Source: Coptis chinensis (taxonomy: Eukaryota; Streptophyta; Magnoliopsida; Ranunculales; Ranunculaceae). Taken from it: a stretch of 64,000 nucleotides of DNA. The notes under the pieces were generated by a model. The model searched no databases, had not been told where the DNA came from, and was given only the letters and a program-made list of their open reading frames with translations. The translations under genes and the position numbers were made by a program. Below, in pieces: positions 46,101 through 58,479 of this stretch (position 1 is the first letter of the stretch; every line of letters begins with the position of its first letter). The DNA lies in contig CM027382.1 of NCBI GenBank assembly GCA_015680905.1, positions 9,273,501 to 9,337,500 of the forward strand. Direction: 5' to 3'.

Positions 46101-49074
46101 ATTACCTTATATATGTCTAAGACAAAAGTGTGGGTAAAATATTAGATGAAGCCAGGTTCTTCAGTTTGGGAACTTCTATCTGTTAGGAATTTAAGCTTTG
46201 GGAAATGATGAACTCTGAAAGCTTCAGATCCAACTTTTAAAGTGGAGTCAAAGTTTTGAAAAGATGTTGTACTAACCCATGGTCATTCTTAGACATGCTA
46301 ATATGCTATGGGACGGATGAATGATCAAATTTTAGACAATCTTTGGTTCAATTAGATAACCATTTGGGTGGTCAGAGCTCCAATTAGGTAACCGTTTGGG
46401 TGATCAGAGCCGTTGAACATTTTTACATTATTGCAAGAAGTTTACTGTCTTAATCTAATTTGTTGTATCTAGTTAGTTTTAAATCTCTTTATTATATTAC
46501 ATTTTTGTTTTGATACAGCAATTTTATGTATGAAGGTTGTTGCTTACAATCCAAGCCTATGTGCTAAATAGCACTAGGTGGGGGCTATGCGGGTTTTATT
46601 CCTAATAAATATATATATCATAATAACAGAGCGACCGAGAGAGAGAGAGAGAATGCGATCTATTTTGAGAGGCCTGAAGTAAAACACGTACTATTCTTTT
46701 TCTTCTAACTGTATTGGTCTTCAGTCTCTTAAACCTGTGCTCAAATCTCAAGCCTTCTCAGGCCTTTTCTTTTGGACAAGTTCCTCAATTTTCAACAGTT
46801 TTTTTTTGAGCCCGACTACACCACCTAGAGGCCAATTAGTCTCCCTAGCCCAACTAATCGACCCACCATTTTTTTAACTGATATTAGCCCTTGGCAAGTC
46901 GGCTGGGCACCGCCTAGACACTGCCTAGGCCGATTTTTAGAACACTGACCCAAGCAAATAGGTTTAAAAGAAACCACCAGTTGTTGCCACTCAACCTAAG
47001 CTTCCATGTTAGTGTCCACCAGGGCCAAAGGTACCACCCCTGAAGGCTAATCGACAATGGAGGCTGGAGCTGTAACCCCAACTCTTGATAAACTTGACCA
47101 GAAGACAATCATAGCTAGTCCTAAAGGGATTCATTAGTTACAGGAACAAAAGCTCCGCAGGCGACACCATTGAGTTTTGAACCGGCAGCCTCCCTAATGA
47201 GGGGAGTGCACACTGCACAGCCAACTGAGCCACAAGCTCAAGTGTAACCGTCGTAATTTATAGTGGTAAATCCAAAATTATGCGTAATCATGCAAGCTAG
47301 GAGTTGCTTCACAGCTTCCTAGTTTTCTCATCAGCTTCAATTTACACTGAACAAATGCACATCAACTTTTGACTTACCTACAGTAGACAACTCATATTAT
47401 AAGATATAACTCATGCGTATGTAGTTAAACCACTGAATCAATGTTTCTTTCCCTTTTAATGTGTAACAGGACTTTGGATGGCAGATGGATCCATCCATGT
47501 GGGCATTGAAACAGCTAAAGGTTTCAGGTGGCTAGTTAACAGATCTTCCACAGGTTCAAGAGGTGATGCATCAAGTTCAGGAAGCAAATTTAAATTTAGG
47601 ATAGGAAGCTTGAGACAGCATACAGCAGTACTGGTTTTCTTGATGTTAATCCTTGCCTTATTATGGGGTCTTAGCGCGGCATTACTTAGAAGGTGGCTAG
47701 ATGGTGGCAACACCAATGGTCAACTGTGGTTGGCGTGCATTGTTGCACCCCCTGGTGTGTGGGCTAGGTGGTTCCTGGCTCGGCTCAATGGACGAGGGCT
47801 AGGAAGAAATGGCTCGTTCAAGTGGATTCCTTTTGGAACTTTAATTGCCAATGTTTCAGCAGCTTGTGTGATGGCAGCACTTGCAACAGTGAAGAGAGTG
47901 GTAAGTTTCTTTAATAAGTTGTTTATACGAGCGTGATACAATCTATCATAATATCATTGTGTGTTATAGCAGAGAAACACCAAAATACTGGAACAATAAA
48001 CATCCATAACTGTTACTTTTTAAGTAGGAAGTGTCATTAGCATCTGCAAGAAAAGAGGAACTCTGTGGAGTGACTCTCAAAAGAATCTCTAGAAATGCTG
48101 CCAGGGTCGAGGTGAGGCGCACTGCTTCCCAACTGCTGCCTTCGGGTGCCTTTGACAACAATCCACGACAGTTTTACTTAAAATTGGCACCTTGGGCATG
48201 AACGCCTTGGTGGCACTGGCACCTTGGTAGTACCTTTGACAACATAGTACAAACAAACCGTTTTACGAGGACATGACTTATTCACTTCTTGAAGTTTATA
48301 ATCTGAATGCATTTGTCTTTCAACAACTCGTTTAAGAGTTGCTCTTTCATCCTTTTTTAAGAAACCATATGAAAGATTGAACCATATTGGAATCCATCTA
48401 AATCTTCCTATGTCGACATTTAAGTATAGTCCAGATTCTTGGATTCAACCAAACATAAAAGAGTAATATCTGAAAATCATCTAAAATTTTGTGTTATGAC
48501 AAAACATGATGTAGACATTGGCTTCTATGAAAGTCAAAACTTTCTCATGCTTTGGAAACTTATCAGTTGAGTGTGACTGTTTCTTGCTTAAGACCTTCAT
48601 TTGGTAGACTAACGAAAAATTGTACGGTTCTGTACTTAATTATTGAATTCCAATGTCTACGGTGCATATTAATGTGAAATCTGATGTTGTAGTCTTACAG
48701 AACGAGTTCTTTTTCATTAATATGTTCTTGTGATCATTCAAACTTCGCTAACAGACATGTATGTTTCCATAGTAGATGAAAGGAATTTAGGTTACTGAGC
48801 CATGCACATTATTATGGTTACTGGGTTTCTAAAGATTATATTCTGTTTGGTTCAGGTGAACAGCGATAAGTCTGAGACAATTGCAACAGGCATTCAATTT
48901 GGGTTGTTAGGATGTCTGAGTACTGTTTCTACGTTCATTGCTGAGTTCCATGCTATGCGTGAGAGCAAGCACCCTTGGAGAGCTTATCTATATGCCTCGA
49001 TTACTATACTTCCCTCCTTTATCTTGGGTACTTTTATATATTCCGTACCGGTGTGGACGAAGGCATACCAGTGA
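43188..49074 (+). CDS. FEX: Fluoride export protein, two-domain CrcB/Fluc family (plant FEX)
   Basis: A six-exon gene: 43188-43766, 44001-44078, 44805-44903, 45143-45335, 47470-47900, 48856-49074. All junctions are GT-AG and the frame closes through to 532 residues. Plant FEX exports fluoride across the plasma membrane; the eukaryotic form fuses two CrcB domains, where bacteria use a dimer. Residues 1-193 form a Ser-rich hydrophilic N-terminus. Domain 1 (about 215-335) has GVFTR across the exon 2/3 junction, LPSNLVGSFLMGW and the pore motif GSLTTFSAW. Domain 2 (about 375-530) has GVWARWFLARLNG, PFGTLIANVSAACVMA and GCLSTVSTFIAEF. Each has about four membrane spans. The gene looks intact. Intron 4 is long (2,134 bp) and holds a SINE-like insert. 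A diverged second copy of exon 5 lies downstream at 51625. Confidence 0.92.
46799..47240 (-). mobile_element. tRNA-derived SINE-like insert in FEX intron 4
   Basis: On the minus strand the head, near 47240, reads GAGCTTGTGGCTCAGTTGG, a box A match (47221-47232). About 40 bases on comes GGTTCAAAACT, a box B match (47173-47183). Together they make an internal RNA polymerase III promoter like that of a tRNA. The sequence continues leftward through ggcctaggc-type repeats to a T-run (46799-46807), which is an A-tail on the minus strand. At about 440 bp it is long for a plant SINE, so the left part may be a second element. Target duplications are not clear. Confidence 0.6.
47901..48855 (+). other. 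FEX intron 5
   Basis: A 955-bp intron with donor GTAAGT and acceptor GGTTCAG. Around 48100-48250 it holds a loose repeat of words such as gtgcctttgacaac and ggcaccttgg that may come from an old transposable element. No gene seen. Confidence 0.6.
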
Positions 49075-49674
49075 CAGTTTCCAAGTTGGGGTTCATTCAT
49101 AATTTGTCAAAAGTATGGATTCATAGACATCAGTACAAATTCACCTGTAGTACTGGAATTGATAATTAAAGTCTGGCAGTCCCATCCATGTGGTTTTTAA
49201 AGTGAATCCTTGGATGCTGAAATCCAAAAGTGCTTGAATTGTTGCGAGGATGTGACTCCCACCATGCCTTGCTTGGAGCCGAGATCAGTGGGGAGTGGGG
49301 GATGGTTTTATTCATCTATAACTGCAACTGCATGCTGCCACTATGATGCGGGCATGGCAACTAATGTGCATTGGGAAAGTAGGTTAAGCATCCATGTACT
49401 TCGTGTAAGCCCTATTCATCCAATTTTGTTTATGTAATTTTGTATTTTTTTTTTTCTGTGGCCAACTCTTCTCAAGAGCAGTCTGTAGCACTAATTATCA
49501 GAAGATGTGTTTTGACATACATGTAAATGCCTGTATAGTTAGGATGTAAAACACTTCTGTAGAAGCTCTTTTCTGATAATAATATTTTGAAAGCGTTGGG
49601 AAGTTTTAATGGATTGCGAGATATTCATATTCTGAGCTTACTAAAATTTCTGATCCAGTCAGCTAGTAGATTAT
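49075..49674 (+). other. 3' UTR and downstream flank of FEX
   Basis: No gene. The first 500 bases probably include the FEX 3' UTR; an aataat-rich stretch (ctgataataatattttg, near 49573) could serve as a polyadenylation region. Past about 49650 the sequence leads into gypsy element H. The exact end of the transcript is not visible. Confidence 0.45.
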
Positions 49675-51509
49675 ATGTGGTTTACCAATTCATTAACCTT
49701 GATCTTATATTTCACTTTAGTGAGAGTCAATACAGATAATCAAGCATTGAAGTTCTTAAATACGTCAGCTAAGGTCAATCGGCTGCATGATCGTTGGTTG
49801 TCAACCATCCACAAGTATACCTTTTTAGTAAAGCATAAGAGTGGGAAGTTGAATCAAGTTGCCGATGCTTTAAGTAGGCGTGCTCATCTCCTTGTGACTA
49901 TTCGAAATGAAAGTGTGGCTTTTGATTATCTCAAAGATCTTTATGGTGAGGATGAGGACTTCAAGACAATGTGGGAAAAGTGTCGATCTCGTGCTCATGG
50001 TACGGATGACTTTCTCATTCAAGATGGTTTTCTCTTTAAAGGTAATCGTCTTTGCATTCCTCAAGGTTCTTTACGTCTTCATCTTATTCGTGAATTACAT
50101 GGAGGCAGACTTAGTGGACACTTTTGTCGTGACAAGACCATTGTTCTAGTGGAAGGAAGATATTATTGGCCTTCTTTGAAGCGTGATGTTCAGAAGTGTA
50201 TGGTTTGTCAGAGGTCTAAAGGCACTATTCAAAATACGGGTCTCTATACTCCCTTACCAGTCCCGGATGCTCCTTGGGTTGATGTTAGTATGGATTTTAT
50301 CCTGGGATTACCTCGTACTCAGAAAGGTAATGATTCTGTCATGGTGGTTGTTGATCGCTACTCCAAGATGGCTCATTTTGTTGCTTGCAAAAAGACTACA
50401 GATGCTTCTAATGTGGCTACTCTTTTCTTTAAAGAAGTAGTTCGTATACATGGGGTGGGTTCCAAAATCGATTACTTCTGATCGGGATACTAAGTTTTTA
50501 AGATACTTTTGGAAGTCCACTGCAGTTTAGCACTACTTCTCATCCCCAAACGGATGGACAAACGGAAGTTGTCAACCGTTCTTTGGGAAATTTGATTCGA
50601 GCAAAGTGTATTGACAATGAACGACAGTGGGATAATCTTCTTCCTCATATGGAGTTTGCTTTCAACACTTTGGTGAATCGCTCTACGGGTAAGACTCCTT
50701 TTGAGATTGTGTACTCTAAGGTGCCTAATCATGTTCTTGATTTAGTGGTGCTTCCAAAGTTTCGAGGGTCTAATGTAAAGGCAGATAATCTGGTGGACAA
50801 AGCTTCAATTCTACTGTTCATTATGAAGTCAAGGCAAAGCTTCAAGAGTCTAATACTAATTATTAGAAAGCTGCGGATAAGCGTAGGCGTTTTAAAACAT
50901 TTCACGAAGGCGAGTTGGTGATGATTCATCTTCGCAAAGAACGTTTTCCAGTTGGTACTTACAACAAGACAAAAATGAAGAAATATGGTCCTTTCAAGGT
51001 GTTGAAGAAGATAAGTGACAATGCTTATGCAATCGATCTTCCTCCCGAATGGAGCATCTCCAACATCTTCAATATGCAGGAAATCTTCACTTTTCATGGC
51101 GATAATGATCAGATCATGTTATTTGACGACAACTCGAGGGCGAGTTTTTCTCAAGAAGGCGGGATTGATGCAGGATGCTGCCTTGTTCCTGAATAATAGG
51201 AAGTTGTATTCAACTTCCTTATTATTTGGAACTCGGTTTACATGTATGAAGTTGGGTTATTTTAGAAGTCTGGTTTCCACGTACGGTTATAGTTAGGAAT
51301 TCTATTTTCTTTGTTATTTTGCTAGTATAAATAGAGAGATAGGCAAAACATGTAGGATCTTTTGCCGAAACAATTGAATATATAAACTTTCTCTCCAAGT
51401 TTTATTTTTATTCTTCAAATACATTATTTTCGTCTAAATCGCATCTCTTTCTTCACTTCGCATCTCAACGATCTCCGCATCGTGTTCTTCCACAACAAGT
51501 ACTACATCA
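49675..51509 (+). mobile_element. H: 3' part of a Ty3/gypsy element
   Basis: Fossil. The parts present are the end of RNase H ([31 protein letters not shown], about 49720-49880), integrase (about 50050-50920, with [40 protein letters not shown]), its C-terminal tail to 51196, and the 3' LTR. Gag, protease and most of reverse transcriptase are absent. Only a few breaks. No chromodomain is evident in the tail, so the lineage within gypsy is left open. It lies between the FEX gene and the second exon-5 copy. No age can be given from one LTR. Confidence 0.8.
51166..51509 (+). repeat. 3' LTR of gypsy element H
   Basis: Starts TGATGCAGGATGC and ends CTACATCA, so the terminal five bases form an inverted repeat. 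A TATA box (TATAAATA) lies at 51326-51333, and a purine-rich tract (aagaaggcgggat) sits just before the LTR. At 344 bp it is short. Confidence 0.75.
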
Positions 51510-51952
51510 ATTAGGCAATCTTTGGTCCACTTAGATTACCTTTTGTCATATGGCTTATATTATAACTGTATCATATATGTAATTAGACTTTGTAACGTAT
51601 TTTTTCCCTTCTGATGTGCGACAGGACTATTGATAGCGGCAGGTTCCATCCGATTCGGGATTTTTACAGCTAAAGGTTTCAGATGTGTTCTTAACAGGTT
51701 TCCCACGAGTTCAAGAAACAAATTTAGGATGGAAAGCTTGAAGCAGCATATCACAGTTCTGCTTGTCTTGGTGTCAATCCTAGCCTTATCGTGGGGTCTT
51801 AGTGGGTCATTACTTAGAAAGTGGCTCGATGGTGGCGACACCAATGGCCAACTATGGTTGGCATGCATTGTTACACCACCTGGTGTGTGGGCTAGGTGGT
51901 TCCTATCCCGGCTCAATGGACGAGGATTAGGAAGGAAAGGCTCGATGAAGTG
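51510..51952 (+). pseudogene. FEX paralogue fragment: end of intron 4 and exon 5, cut by element W
   Basis: 51625-51952 matches FEX exon 5 (47470-47900), with the acceptor (GCGACAG) at the same place and the same phase. The upstream 110 bases resemble FEX intron 4 (gacaatctttggttca in copy 1, ggcaatctttggtcca here). The 109 residues stay open and keep TAKGF, WLDGGDTNGQLWLACIV and PPGVWARWFLSRLNGRG. Identity is about 70% by eye, with a nine-residue gap in the loop, so this is an old duplicate and not a recent copy. It ends after AAGTG where the LTR of W starts. Exons 1-4 are not between here and FEX; exon 6 may lie beyond W, outside the window. Confidence 0.88.
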
Positions 51953-52576
51953 TGTAGGGGAGTAATATCCTCATTAAGGAATATCACACACGCGTGAAAC
52001 ATAAGCGAACTCAGGACATCGACCTCCAAGACCGATCTGTGAGCAGCTCTCTTGTGAAGACATACGTGCACAGCATAGGTGAACCCAAAACATCGACCTC
52101 CAAGACCGATTTATGAGCAGCTCCTTTCATGTAGGTGGTACGAACAAGGATGTCTCAAGATTTAACAAAACGCCGTGAGAGGCACGCCTTCGATAAAGTC
52201 ACCACCAGGGGTAATCATTACCAAAATCTTACTTGTACTTCCCACCACCGGGAAATAGGGACTACCGCGCCAACTCCCAATCAGCACACGACTTATACTA
52301 AAAACCGCCCAACACTCATTCACAATCTCCACCTCACACGTGTGCAAGAGACTCACATGTGTGCAAGAGACACACGTGTCTCTAGGATAGACACTTCCAC
52401 AAGCCTATAAATACCACCTACTTGAACTACGTGCGACCTGATTCCTCTCTCCCCTGAAAAACCAAGAGAGGATACGTAGGCAGCTCGCTCATCAGCGAAC
52501 TTGGTCTCTCCAGAAAACCTCAACCCATTCCCCTCTCTTCACTACCTCTAAAGGAAAATCAAAACACCCCTTTACA
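51953..52576 (+). repeat. 5' LTR of W
   Basis: Starts TGTAGGGGAGTAATATCC and ends CCTTTACA, with a TATA box (TATAAATA, 52406-52413). It contains two copies of a unit of about 70 bp with catcgacctccaagaccgat (near 52018 and 52091) and the shared block GAACTACG, CTGATTCC, GGATACGTAGGCAG (52470-52483). The TATA box lies about 20 bases upstream of GAACTACG. Confidence 0.85.
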
Positions 52577-52657
52577 TTGGCGCCGTTTGTGGTTTCGATT
52601 ACTTGAGAAATCACCTTAACCCAACTCAAAAACCTACAATTCTCAAGCCCACGAAGC

Positions 52658-54750
52658 ATGGTCAGCCTCGAAGCTCAAGTTCAAAACCTCGTAGACCAGC
52701 TGGGTTTAACCAACAAGAGCATTTCCTTGCTCAGGCAAGAAAATGCTGCTTTACGAGCGCAAGTAGACGCTTACCAACAGCACCCAGTCGGTAACGTTGC
52801 TGAGAACGGCATCAACGAGGTTAATCAACAGATTAACGAATTATCACACAGGATAGGCCAGAGTGCAGTTAGAAAGGATGCGACCCAGATTGTTCAAAAG
52901 ATGCTCAAAACATACCGCGCGTCTCCGTTCAGTGCTGAGGTTCTCAATAAACCCTCTCCTCAAGATTTTATCCAGCCACACTTCCCAATGTATGATGGCA
53001 GCACATGCCCCGGTCAGCATGTGGCTCGATACATTCAAAGTCTAGCCCTCTACAGTTCTCCTAAGTTTGATCATCTTCATTGTCAACTATTTCCAGCCAG
53101 TCTCAAGGATGGCGCACTTGATTGGTTCTTCTCTCTTGAACCTGATTCTATTAAAACTTTTGAACAGCTTACTGATCTGTTTTGCTAGCTAATACATGCA
53201 CAACAGACGAAAGAAGGCGGATCTTGATTCGCTGTTCCAGCTCTCATTCAGGGAAGATGAAACCATTCGCCAATTCTTAGGACGGTTCAAGGCTGAACTG
53301 TTGTGTATGGAAAGCGGACTGAAAGAGTCTTTTGCCACACTGGCATTTTCTAACGCTTGTCGAGTGCGTAATACCGACCTCTCCAGATCACTGATGAAAG
53401 AGCGCCCCGAAACGCTATCCGAATTGTATGCCCGGGTCGACAAGTATATCAAGTTACAAGAAAGTTTGAAGTCCAGTGGTTTAGCCGAGGTCTAGGAGGT
53501 GGCAGCGATCTCTGATCATACCCCGCGTGCCAAAAAGCGATCCAGGTCGCTGGCACCAAAGGCTCACCCGGCAGGATAATAACAGAGAGTTCGCTGTCTT
53601 GACACGCTCCCCTAGTTACATACTGGACAAGATCCAGCGAGCCTCATACTTCCGACCAGATGTGAGGCAGCCAATAGATCGACCTGACAAGCCCTACTGC
53701 GCATTCCACAAAGCAAAATGCCATGAAACCAATGCGTGCTGGGGGCTTAAGCACTATCTCCAGGACCTCGTCGAAGCTGGTCATATTAAATAGTACACCA
53801 ACATTCCTGACGGTGATTTGCGCCATAAACTCATGGCTCGCCGAGTACGCAGTCGATCTCCACCTTGCCGTCACCACCAAGAGTTTCAAGCTCAGCCCCC
53901 ACAGCAGAGGACGTCCCAGAGACCGTTCTCGCCATGAGCGAAGACAACACTCCTCAGATCGTGACAATGCTAGAACCATTCACATGATTACCTTCCCCGA
54001 TGATTCCGTCACCTCATCCAGAGAGAAAAGACGTCGTGTCGGCGCTCTTCAGGAAGTGTATCATTTTACTTCCCAGGCAGCACACGCTCCATGTAGCTCA
54101 GGTTGCAATTCAGGAGATATCATTTTCACAGAGGCCGACCTCAACAAGGTCTGCCTTCCTCACAACGACGCACTGGTCGTCCACGTCAAGATTAGCGACT
54201 GGACAGTAAAGTGCATCCTGATCGACCCGGAGAGTTCGTGCGAAATTTTATTCTGTCACACCGTCCAAGAAATGAGTTTACCCAAGTCAGTTCTTATAGA
54301 TCCGATTGCTCCCCTTTATGGGTTCAATGGCTCCAGGGCCGACCCTATCGGTGACATCATCCTTCCAGTATCAGTAGGGTCTAAAGAGGACAAAGTCAGC
54401 TGCAATACACGCTTCAACGTTCTGGACATCAAGTCGTCCTATAATGCCATACTAGGACGATGGTGGATCCACCAAATGCAAGTTATACCGTCAACATTAC
54501 ATCAAGTTCTCCGTTTCCCAGGCCCTAGAGAAATTATGGAGCTGAGAAGCAATCAACTGGAAGCATATCATTGTAACCAAATCTTGTCAGCAAGTAGGAT
54601 CGACAGTGGACCAATCCACACAAGCAACGAGCCCACCAGTTATACCATGGCCAAAGACCTGATTGCCGAGGTCAGAGCCAACGCATCAAAACAAAGACGC
54701 GATGGGGGCTCCAAAGAAGAAGATGCGTCGCCCTGTTTTCCGAATTAAGT
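52658..54750 (+). pseudogene. gag and protease region of Tat element W
   Basis: Gag starts MVSLEAQVQNLVDQLGL with a coiled-coil-like heptad pattern over the first 60 residues. It continues into the capsid core: FIQPHFPMYDGSTCPGQHVA, LKDGALDWFFSLEPDSIKTF, then FREDETIRQFLGRFKAELL. A short cysteine/histidine stretch (YCAFHKAKCHETNACWGLK, about 53700) looks like the nucleic-acid-binding end. The protease region (about 54150-54480) has VKISDWTVKCILIDPESSCE and YNAILGRWWIHQMQ. Several breaks; fossil. Confidence 0.82.
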
Positions 54751-54929
54751 CAGCCCAACCATTGTCGATCCATCAGGACGGATCCCAGACGTCGTGTCAG
54801 TTGTTGTCAACACAGCAGTCCAGAGGTCACCTCCAATGTTGTTGCCCCACCAGTTAGCATCCCAACAGCCTCACCGCATGTGTCGCACAACAAATCTCAA
54901 TTCCGGCAGTCACTCCAGCCCCTGCTGTC

Positions 54930-57900
54930 ATGATTACAGAGGCCATTCCAACCCCTGTTCTCATCACCAAAGACACCGATCCAGCTCGGGCGACTACTTT
55001 CACTCTCCCTCAGATCGCTAAAGTATCACCATATGAAGAAGCGTCACCGCCCAAGACAAAACCTCAACAGGTCGACAGAGAGAGAGTGAACTTAGGAACT
55101 GATGATGATCCCAAGTTTGTATATGTAGGGGCTAACCTTGACCCTACACTCAAGGCCCAACTTGTAAACTTTTTGGCCATGAATAAAGATGTTTTCGCTT
55201 GGTCATATATCGATGTACCCGGAATAGATCCCAACGTAGCATGTCATAGATTAAATGTAAACCCCAATGCTAGACCAGTTCGCCAACGACCTCGCCGCTT
55301 ATCCCTGCAGTTTCAAAAAGCCATTAACGACGAGGTCAACAAACTCAAGCAGGTCAGTTTCATCAGAAAGGTCGACTATCCAGACTAGATCGTGAACAGT
55401 GTCGCGGTCCCCAAAAAGAATGGAACAGTTCACCTATGTGTCAATTTCACGAATGTCAATCACGAAACCCCAAAAGATAGTTTTCCCTTACCTCATACTG
55501 ACCGACTTGTCGACCAGACCTGTGGGCATGAACTTCTCTCCTTCATGGACGCGTACAACGGATACAACCAAATCCCACTCGTTGAGGAAGATCAAGAGAA
55601 GACCTCGTTTATTGCTACAACGTCCTCCCGTTTGGCCTTAAGAATGCCGGAGCGACATATCAGCGTCTGGTAACTGACATGTTCCAGGACATGTTAGGTG
55701 AGACCATGGAGGTTTACATCGACGACATGGTCATCAAAAGCAAGAAAGCAGGCAACCACATCACTCACCTTGAGCAAGCGTTCTCCAGGTTGCGCCGCAC
55801 TCGAATGAAGTGGAACCCAGAGAAATGCCTTTTTGGAGCGTCCTCTGGTAAGTTTCTAGGATATCAGGTGTCATAGCGAGGGATCGAAGCAAATTCAGAC
55901 CAAATCCGGGCGTTCTTAGACATGCCTGATCCACAAACAAAGAAACAGATACAGAAGTTGTTAGGCATGGTCGCTGCACTCAACCGATTCATATCCAGGG
56001 CGTCAGACAAGTGTCGCCCATTCCTACAACTCCTCAAAAAAGGCGAACCGTTCTCATGGAATGCTCAATGCCACCAAGCATTCGCCACTCTCAAAGAATA
56101 CCTCACCACGCCTCCCGTCTTAGCCAAACCAATAGATGGCGAGACACTGGGGCTATATCTGGCAATATCAGACTTCACCATCAGCTCAGTTCTCTTCAAA
56201 GAGGAGAACAACTCAAAAAAGCCGATCTACTTTACAAGTAAGACGCTCACGCCAGCTGAAAGGAATTATTCTTTCCTTGAAAGAGCCGTACTTGCTTTAT
56301 TGTATTCGGCCAGAAAATTCAGGCCGTACTTTCAAGCACATCCGATCAAAGTACTGACCGACCTCCCCTTGAAGAAGATCTTCCACAAAGAAAACAAGAC
56401 TACTCATATGGCAGTATGGGCCGAAGAGCTCGGCGAACACCACATGGAGTTTGTACCTCGCACTTCTCAGAAAGGTCAAGTCGTCGCCGATTTCCTAGCA
56501 GATTTCCCTGTTGAGGACCCACATTGGGAACCAGAAATGGAGCTCGCAGACACAACAGAACGTGTCAAATCAATCTGGTCTCTCTTTGTAGATGGCTCTA
56601 GCAACCCTAGAGGGAGTGGCATCGGGGTCGTCTTAGTGTCACCCGATGGAACTATGATCGAAAAGTCCGTTCGACTCGACTTCGCATCTTCCAACAACGA
56701 AGCGGAGTACGAAGCGTTAATCATGGGACTTCGTATGGCGCTACAGCTCGATGTGCAAGAACTTCAAGTCTTTAGTGACTCGCAACTGGTCATTCGCCAG
56801 ATTGCAAAAGAGTACACTACCCATGAAGGTAACCTTTCAAAATATCTTCAGGTCGTTCATCATTTATTGCCTTCTTTTAAGAAAGCTACCATACATCATT
56901 TTTTGCTTGATGAGAACCGTCATGCAGACAGTTTAGCTTATTTAGCCACTCAAACACCGAGTTGCGTTCTAAGACAACTCCTCATTGAAGTGGTCGACCG
57001 ACCTGCGTACCAGGTCGAGCATGCCCTAGTTATAACCGATCTGTTCCCTCTCTCTGAAAATCAGTTGAGCCAGACCTGGATGCAACCCATCATGAACTAC
57101 ATCCACCATGGCGCGCTCCCTGCAGAACGTGCCAAAGCCAAACAAATCCCATATCAAGCACGTCGTTATTGCTTATTGCATAATAAGTTATTCAGGAAAT
57201 CTGCTAGTGGACCACACTTGCGATGCATTACTCCAGAGCAGAGCCAATTGATATTTGCGGAAATCTATGAAGGAGAATACGGAAACCATACCAGAGGTTG
57301 CTCTTTAGCCCACAAGGAAATTTCCCAAGGATACTTTTGGCCCCGTATGCAGATCGATGCCAAAGCATACGTCCTCAAGTGCGTAAAATGTCAAACATTC
57401 GGCCACAACATCATCCAGCCCGCTCACGAGCTGATCAATATAGCGAGCCCATGGCCATTTCACATGTGGGGTATGGACATCATGGGACCTTTCGTCCCAC
57501 GTAAGATTAATCGGTTTTCGGTTTCGTCTTAGCTGCAATGCACTATTTCACTAAGTGGGTCGAGGCCATTCCTTTAGCACATGTCAAAGAATCACATGTC
57601 GAAACTTCATCGGACTCACATCATCACAGATTTGGTTTGCCACATACACTAGTGATGGACAATGGACCCCAATTCAAAGGCAGAACAGTTAAAGAATTTC
57701 TTGCCAAGTGGAAGATAGTTCATGCATTTTCTACTCCACAATACGCTCAGAGTAATGGTCAAGCAGAAGCCAGCAACAAGGACATCTTAGAAAATTTGAA
57801 GAAAAAGATTGAAAAGAACAAGAGCCAATGGCCAAATCAGTTGGAAAATATTTTGTGGGCTCATCGCACCACAGCTCGGTCAAGTACAGGCGAATCTCCA

Positions 57901-58250
57901 TTCTCCATGTGTTATGGTACGGAAGCCGTCATTCCCACCGAACTGACAGTCACTACGACTCCGTTCGAGCTCGTCGAGACGGGACACAATGATTCTGTTT
58001 TAGCACGAGAGGCCGATTTACTAGAAGAACGGCGTGACTTAGCCGCCATCAGAGTCGCATCTTATCAGCAAACTCTGAAGAACTCCTACAATAAATGAGT
58101 GCATCCTCGATCCTTCCAACCTGGCGATCTAGTGCTAAAAAAGACGCAAGACGACTCCAAATTAGCCCATACATGGGAAGGCCCATACATCGTAGAACGC
58201 ATTGTAGGCAACGGAGCATACTAGATAAAAACTCAAGAGGGGAAATTGTT
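54930..58250 (+). pseudogene. pol of Tat element W: RT, RNase H, second RNase H, integrase
   Basis: Reverse transcriptase spans about 55100-55880: VPKKNGTVHLCVNFTNVN, LSFMDAYNGYNQI, and the active-site stretch VYIDDMVIKSKK. RNase H spans about 56040-56500, with LYLAISDFTISSVLF and ERNYSFLERAVLALLYSARK. The archaeal-type second RNase H is about 56570-56960: WSLFVDGSSNPRGSGIGVVL, NNEAEYEALIMGLRMAL, VFSDSQLVIRQI, ENRHADSLAYLA, which carries the acidic residues D, E, D, D of the family. Integrase runs from about 57240 to 58100, with CVKCQTFGHN, MDNGPQFKG and SNGQAEASNK. Broken in a handful of places. Confidence 0.9.
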
Positions 58251-58479
58251 ACCTCGCCCTTGGAATACTTATCTGCTGAAAAGATTTTATCAATAAAAGC
58301 ATTGTGGTTGTATATTCCGTTTTTCAAGAACTGTAATTTCAAGGTTAAATTTCTTTTGTTACCTAGTACAAGGTATTCCATTTACTTGCATCAAAAAGTC
58401 ATACAGTTCGCATCAAAAGCACAACCAGTATACTTACCTAATCCAACACGCTCAGCGAGCCATACGCTTTCATAAACAT

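Noticed and set aside
45799-46137. A 112-residue ORF within FEX intron 4
   Set aside because: No recognisable domain, inside a long intron, and the composition is that of AT-rich non-coding DNA.
51625-51952. Alternative exon of the FEX gene
   Set aside because: It lies downstream of the terminal exon with its stop codon and behind element H, and it is too diverged; a separate paralogue fragment fits better.
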